Assembly (NCBI GenBank): GCA_027600665.1
Contig: JADGJL010000714.1
Span: 1-15,077 of the forward strand
Length of the DNA: 15,077 nt
Direction of reading: 5' to 3'
DNA from: Irineochytrium annulatum
Lineage: Eukaryota; Chytridiomycota; Chytridiomycetes; Chytridiales; Chytridiaceae
In this document: piece by piece, positions 9,301-15,077 of the stretch
How positions within the stretch are numbered: position 1 is the first letter of the stretch
How the letters are laid out: each line of letters opens with the position of its first letter
Notes under the pieces: model-generated
What the model saw: the letters and a program-made list of their open reading frames with translations, nothing else
What the model was told of the DNA's origin: nothing
Database searches by the model: none
Translations under genes and position numbers: made by a program

Positions 9301-11753
9301 TCCGGCCGAACGCCGCGGGCTACTTTGGGAATCTTCCAGGACAGGTCGTAGTCAAGCGGGGACATGCGGTCGTTAAACATCACGCGCGAGAGAAAGTTCA
9401 TCAAGATTAGCTGCGAGTCCCGCTTGCCACGGTTGCCGGCCTTCTTTTCCTGTGGCCGTTGCTCCGCCGGCGTCCCGCACTTCACGACGACCACAACTGG
9501 CACGGAGCCGCCGCATTTGTGGTGGTACCGTCCAGCGTACTGTAAACAATTAGGAAACGCGGCGAAAAAAAACAATAAGCATACCACTTTGGCCATGTTA
9601 TGCTGCTTCTCCCCATCCGCAATCGCGAGGTAGCTCTTCGCCTCCGGGAACATCAGCTCCTCGTCCTGTTCAATCATCGACACGATCGCGTCGGGTGTCG
9701 ACTTATCGTTCCCAGAGCCCGTGATCAGACCATCGGCGATGATAAACAGAAGCTTGTGAGTATCCGGGTAGTCCGTGCTTGCCAGGGATTCGAGCGTGTT
9801 CCGGATCCCCTCCTCGCCCTCGGAGTAGCAGGTAACCAGCATGATAGTATAGTGGTCGTCCTTCGTGGCGACCGGCCTTCCGTTGCCTGGGAATATAGGC
9901 GAGATCGGCATCGTGGCGAATGATGCCGTGTTGTGGCGCCCGAGAATGTCGCTACCTCCCTGCAGCACAGGACCCGCACTCCGTGGGTATTCTATCGACG
10001 CCACATTCGACGGGTGACCGAGTGATGCCCCTTCGTAGCCACAATACGTGCCCACCGCCATCCCCTCCTCCACGGGTAGCAGCCTCCCAGCGGGCCCTCT
10101 CCTATTCTTTCGCCGCGTGAGCCTGTGCGAAATGAACCAGTGAAACAAGATGGCCATGATGAATCTGACACTGACGACGCAGAGTACGACAGAAAGGCAG
10201 ATGGCCTCGGCGAAGTTGGCAGCCACGCACCCGATGGTCGCCTGCTCGACGTATCCGACGATATAGGATTGACGGAGGCACAGGCTCGCCTCGATAGCCG
10301 ATTGGGATGATGAGAGCGATACCGTCCCGTCACGGCCCAGGCTCCTTTGCAAGACTGCGCTCAGAACCGGGTCCGTGTTTGTGAACTGGCGGGACGGGTC
10401 CGAGGCAAAGTAGGCCGTCAGGTTCAGGACCGCACCGTTGTAGGCGACCAGCGTGTGTGGCGGACGGGTATTGTTTGCGAGATCAGCCCAGCTGAAGAAG
10501 GCCTTTGATTTTGGCATGAGGCCGCCGAGCCAGGTGTAATCGGGGCATGGCTGCGAGTTGCCAGGCTCAAGTCCGGGTGACCCGGGAATCCGGTTTGGGA
10601 CCCTGCAGACGTAGGTGCTCGGGCCATAGTATCTCGCGCACTGGTCGTAGTCGGGCTCGAAAAGAGGCGTGATGTCGACGCCGTGCCAGTCGGCCGTCAA
10701 CACGATGTTTCCTCTGTCGCTCAGGCGACTCGCGACCTTGTCGAAGTCGTAGATATAGCCGTGGATAATGATGTCGTCGCGATATTGGTTGGTGTAATGA
10801 TCTGACTGGAGCAGCGCGTAGTTTGCCGGATCAAGCTCGTTGGTATTCGGGCAAAGTGACGGTTGCAGGCCAAAGGTGAGGAGGGCCACGGCACCCATAA
10901 CTGAGAGGATAATCAAACACAAGGCAACCTTATCGGAGACGCGTTAGAATCACTGATTCCACAAGTCGGCCACGTTTAACCACGTTTAAAACAGACCTTT
11001 TCTCTCCAAGCTTGCTGTACCAGCGGATCCGGCTTCCCGAATCTCGTCAGGCAGCAACTCCAGAAGCAGCATGTTAGCAGCCGGGAGGTGAAGATCCACC
11101 AGTTGCTCTCTTCTTCGCTGGGAGGGGCGGGCCTGTACGCCGTAAGAGCCTCAGTTGGGGGAATGGTCCCACTAAGCCGATTTCGCGTAGCTGTCGCTCC
11201 TGCAAGCGTTGTCGCTCCTGCAAGACGCAAGCGCGTGAGTTCTATAGCCACATCCACAAGAGTATGACGATGTGATACCTGTCCTCGCAAACGGGAGTGG
11301 CTGGCCGGCCTTCCTCATGATCGGGTTCTGCTGCGGCACGTACTTGGCATCCGCCGCCCCAACTGGGCTCGCCAGCCTCCGTCTCATTCCTACCACTTCA
11401 TGGCTCATGCGGGCGCCAGCAGCCTCGCGACGCTGCTGGGCAGGACCCACGGATGGAGACTCCGGAGCCACGCGCGGTTGACGGTTGAGCTCCAGGATCG
11501 GGCTGAGCTGGGATCGCCAGGACCCCATCAGGCTCGACCTCGTGGGATTCGGCGGCTGTTGCTGCTGCGTCGCTCGCGGGGCCACGGAGGACATGGAGAC
11601 CTCGGTGACGAAGCTGTCGCCATCGACGAGGGTTGAGGGGTGGAGGACCGGCGGGTGCGCTCGAAGGTGGCCGCCGTTGTCAGGCATGCAGATGCTGGTG
11701 CAGCAGAGGAGTTTGAATTTGGCGCGTCCGACACCCTGGATGATTAGCTGCAT
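6312..11753 (-). CDS. CHS3: Class IV chitin synthase (Chs3-like), long C-tail
   Basis: Six exons on the minus strand: 11753-11279, 11217-10997, 10928-9585, 9539-8694, 8643-8288 and 8241-6312. Introns are 61, 68, 45, 50 and 46 nt. Product: 1723 residues. It polymerises UDP-GlcNAc into chitin at the plasma membrane. In order: a variable N-terminus; QAWREKVALC before a first span (about 233-253); an extracytoplasmic part with a cytochrome b5-like segment (LVAYNGAVLNLTAYF, ~392-406); a span at ~474-498; and the GT2 catalytic domain from ~590. The domain shows KCGT..NRGKRDSQ, DAD (769-771), the ED pair (889-890) and QRRRW (928-932). Several spans follow, then NFDDFSWGKTREV and WVEWEVERR (1082-1090), which forms only across the last splice. 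No myosin head or DEK domain is present, so class IV rather than V/VII. The start is uncertain: ATG 11753, 11687 or 11594. The tail after ~1095 is unusually long. Confidence 0.92.
11192..11224 (-). repeat. 18-nt-period tandem repeat carrying two splice acceptors
   Basis: A 15-nt unit, CTTGCAGGAGCGACA on the minus strand, occurs twice with a period of 18 (11224-11210 and 11206-11192). Each copy supplies a TTGCAG acceptor for chitin synthase intron 1, ending at 11218 or 11200. Both choices keep the frame and differ by six residues. The donor is GTATCA at 11278. Confidence 0.7.
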
Positions 11754-11888
11754 CTTCGCTTCTTATTTACGCCGGGCTAACGATCAGCGGCACGACAAAT
11801 GCTAATTATGCTCGTGTGTATGCTCTAATACATGCTCGACAATGCTCGTGTGTATGCTCTATTACGTAATGCTGGCACCCTTCCGCGT
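11754..11888 (-). promoter_or_regulatory. HOG1-chitin synthase spacer with 20-bp direct repeat
   Basis: These 135 bp lie between the HOG1 stop and the chosen chitin synthase start, so they combine the HOG1 3' UTR and the chitin synthase promoter/5' UTR. A perfect 20-bp direct repeat, ATGCTCGTGTGTATGCTCTA, lies at 11808-11827 and 11842-11861 (plus-strand reading, period 34). A shorter ATGCTCG copy sits between them at about 11832. The role is not visible from sequence. Confidence 0.55.
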
Positions 11889-13646
<1,758 letters not shown>

Positions 13647-13680
13647 CTTCCAGCTTGATCGTGTGAGATGTCGGTGTCGT

Positions 13681-13715
13681 TGACGTCAGGGGTCGAAACG
13701 TGCGTTTGACAGGGG
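13681..13715 (-). promoter_or_regulatory. CRE and two STRE-like motifs upstream of HOG1
   Basis: A perfect palindromic TGACGTCA lies at 13681-13688, 35 bp before the HOG1 start codon. AGGGG occurs on the plus strand at 13688-13692 (overlapping the CRE) and again at 13711-13715. CRE is the binding site of ATF/CREB-type bZIP factors such as Atf1 and Sko1, and AGGGG is the Msn2/4-type stress element core. Both classes work with Hog1/Sty1 in known fungi. The sites are exact matches; their use here is inferred. Confidence 0.5.
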
Positions 13716-14082
13716 ACGCCTCTCACAAGCCATTAGCTGAACATGCAATCTCTGCAGAGAATTGGGGATGGTCACCATTGCAGTCGGCGGGTAGCAAGAC
13801 ATTGGTAGATCTTCCACGACGTATGCACCGCGACTCCTTGCGCGAATCACCGTATGTATACCTCTCTCTGCCTCGGCGCGTTGAGAGTGGGGTGGCCATT
13901 GAGACAAAGAGAAAATGGTGATAGACACCAGGAGAAACTGGAATCTAAAAGTACCAGATGGTTTATGTTTGATGCGCAATAGGACTCTGAATAAAAAGCA
14001 TTATACTTCTATTTATGATCTTTTAGATCTATTACTGAAAAAGCGTTAGCTTGAAGGCCCTAAGGTCCGGGGTCACTTGATT
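13716..14082. other. Intergenic region upstream of HOG1
   Basis: No supported gene. The left part is presumably HOG1 promoter. Around 13980-14040 the base composition turns AT-rich (runs such as TTTATGATCTTTTAGATC), unlike the GC-rich flanks. Short open frames here have no recognisable content. Confidence 0.4.
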
Positions 14083-14110
14083 GTTCGTTCGTTCGTTCGT
14101 TCGTTCGTTC
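14083..14110. repeat. (GTTC)7 microsatellite
   Basis: Seven perfect copies of GTTC, followed by imperfect continuation (GTACGTTTGTTCGTTT). It lies just upstream of the coding-like stretch at the right edge of the window. It is open in frame and would encode a Phe-Val-Arg-Ser repeat, but with no ATG ahead of it there is no reason to think it is translated. Confidence 0.9.
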
Positions 14111-14161
14111 GTACGTTTGTTCGTTTGGTTCCACTTTCATGTGTGTTGTTTAATTGGCGCC

Positions 14162-15077
14162 TCAGTTGACAGGGAGAAGAGGATCTTGCCGCGCGACTTG
14201 ACCTGCTTTGTGACGACCTTGCCGGGTGAGCTGCACTACCGACTCGGGGGGAGCCGGCCCTGCAAGCCCGTCAACGTCGGCCCCGACCGGGTCCACCTTG
14301 TTTTCTTTGGCGCCATTGGCACCACGTCCTTCACGATGCCTGTCACGGGCGGATGCGGCACGAAGTACAAGTTGTCGATCTCGCAAACGGGCGGGACATA
14401 CGAAGAGGTCAGGAAGAAACTCCTCGCCGACACCGACGCCCGCATCGGGACCTTTGACTTCCTCCTGCAGTTGTCACAGTGGGCAACTGACTTTGGAGGG
14501 AAGGACACGTCTGTACGTCTGTGAACCTCGTCGACGGTATCAGCCACTTGACATTGAGAACCTGCGTGACCCGGACGCCAGGAGGTCGTACGCCGCGACT
14601 GCGAGCTTTCTCCATTGACAGCGGTCGCCGTCGTGGCGATCGCGACGGTCGGCAAGGGCAATGTGTTCTTCGACATTGAGCACGTGGTCGTGTTCGCCGA
14701 TGGCAAGCGATACGGGGCACATCATCCAGCGCCAGGTCCTGACCCCCGTGTGTGAAATGCGTCGCATGATCATCCTTAGCAAATTGCGGCCAGCAGCAGG
14801 CTGATATGCCCTTCCACGATTGTCCAGGCACCCGTCAGGCCGTCAAGAGAGAGGTCATTGTCGACGGGCGTTGGACTTCACCTGGGGCGACACTAACAGC
14901 GGTGCGTCGGGGGCATCCGAGGGAGGCCCGACGCTGGCAGAAGTGGTCAACTTCCGTCGTACTCTAACCACGCGCAGACAGACGCAGGCCCGTGCGGAAC
15001 GGCTCCGGGCGTTAGCAACGGCGGTCGACAACCGGATGGCCGCCTGGACGCGTGGCGAGGCCCGCCGCGTGCTGGAC
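14162..15077 (+). pseudogene. Unrecognised coding-like stretch with shifting frame
   Basis: Codon-like sequence with high third-position GC runs to the window edge, but not in one frame. Counting frame by position mod 3: frame 2 is good from about 14162 to 14512; frame 0 is plausible at 14505-14615; frame 2 again at 14570-14752 (GKGNVFFDIEHVVVFADGKRY); frame 0 at 14715-14801; frame 1 at about 14800-14880; frame 0 from about 14875 to 15077. Part of this may be introns: 14513-14581 (GTACGT to GCCAG, 69 nt) would join frame 2 to frame 2 cleanly. The change at the GGGG run 14714-14717 and the one near 14873 look more like single-base indels. No ATG lies in frame before about 14333, so a 5' exon is missing or the start is lost. 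I recognise no domain. It could be a decayed gene, a relic of a repeated element, or a real gene in low-quality sequence. Confidence 0.4.

Noticed and set aside
14236..14831. Minus-strand open frames across the right-edge region
   Set aside because: They look like antisense shadows; the plus strand has better third-position GC and more protein-like content.

Overview
The window is nuclear DNA of a fungus. Compact genes carry many short GT-AG introns (21 resolved; 20 are 45-77 nt, one is 202 nt), often with CTAAC or CTGAC-like branch points, and they encode a class IV chitin synthase, a Hog1-type MAP kinase and an Rtt106-type histone chaperone. High third-position GC and dense introns would suit an early-diverging (chytrid-like) or other non-yeast fungus; the clade is inferred, not shown.

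Layout on the plus strand, left to right: the 3' end of a three-finger C2H2 protein resembling Swi5/Ace2 (1-411); an RTT106-like histone chaperone (533-2034, 2 exons); a mitochondrial PDK/BCKDK-family protein kinase (2213-3971, 4 exons). A 611-nt convergent gap follows. Next is a divergent pair: a small unrecognised membrane protein on the minus strand (5270-4583, 2 exons) and ARL1 on the plus strand (5439-6104, 3 exons), about 170 bp apart. Two minus-strand genes follow in tandem: a 1723-residue class IV chitin synthase (11753-6312, 6 exons) and, 135 bp upstream of it, HOG1 (13646-11889, 10 exons). Upstream of HOG1 are a perfect CRE and two AGGGG motifs, then a (GTTC)7 microsatellite. The window ends in a coding-like plus-strand stretch whose reading frame changes repeatedly and which I cannot name.

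Together these are housekeeping and cell-wall/stress genes: transcription, chromatin, mitochondrial carbon control, Golgi traffic, stress signalling and wall synthesis. The most distinctive points are the HOG1/chitin synthase tandem, the ~625-residue proline/serine-rich tail of the chitin synthase, two tandem-acceptor splice sites (one inside the HOG1 activation-loop codons), stop-free 3n introns, and the broken unknown gene at the right edge. I did not find a mobile element, CRISPR array, RNA gene or a clearly new multi-gene system.
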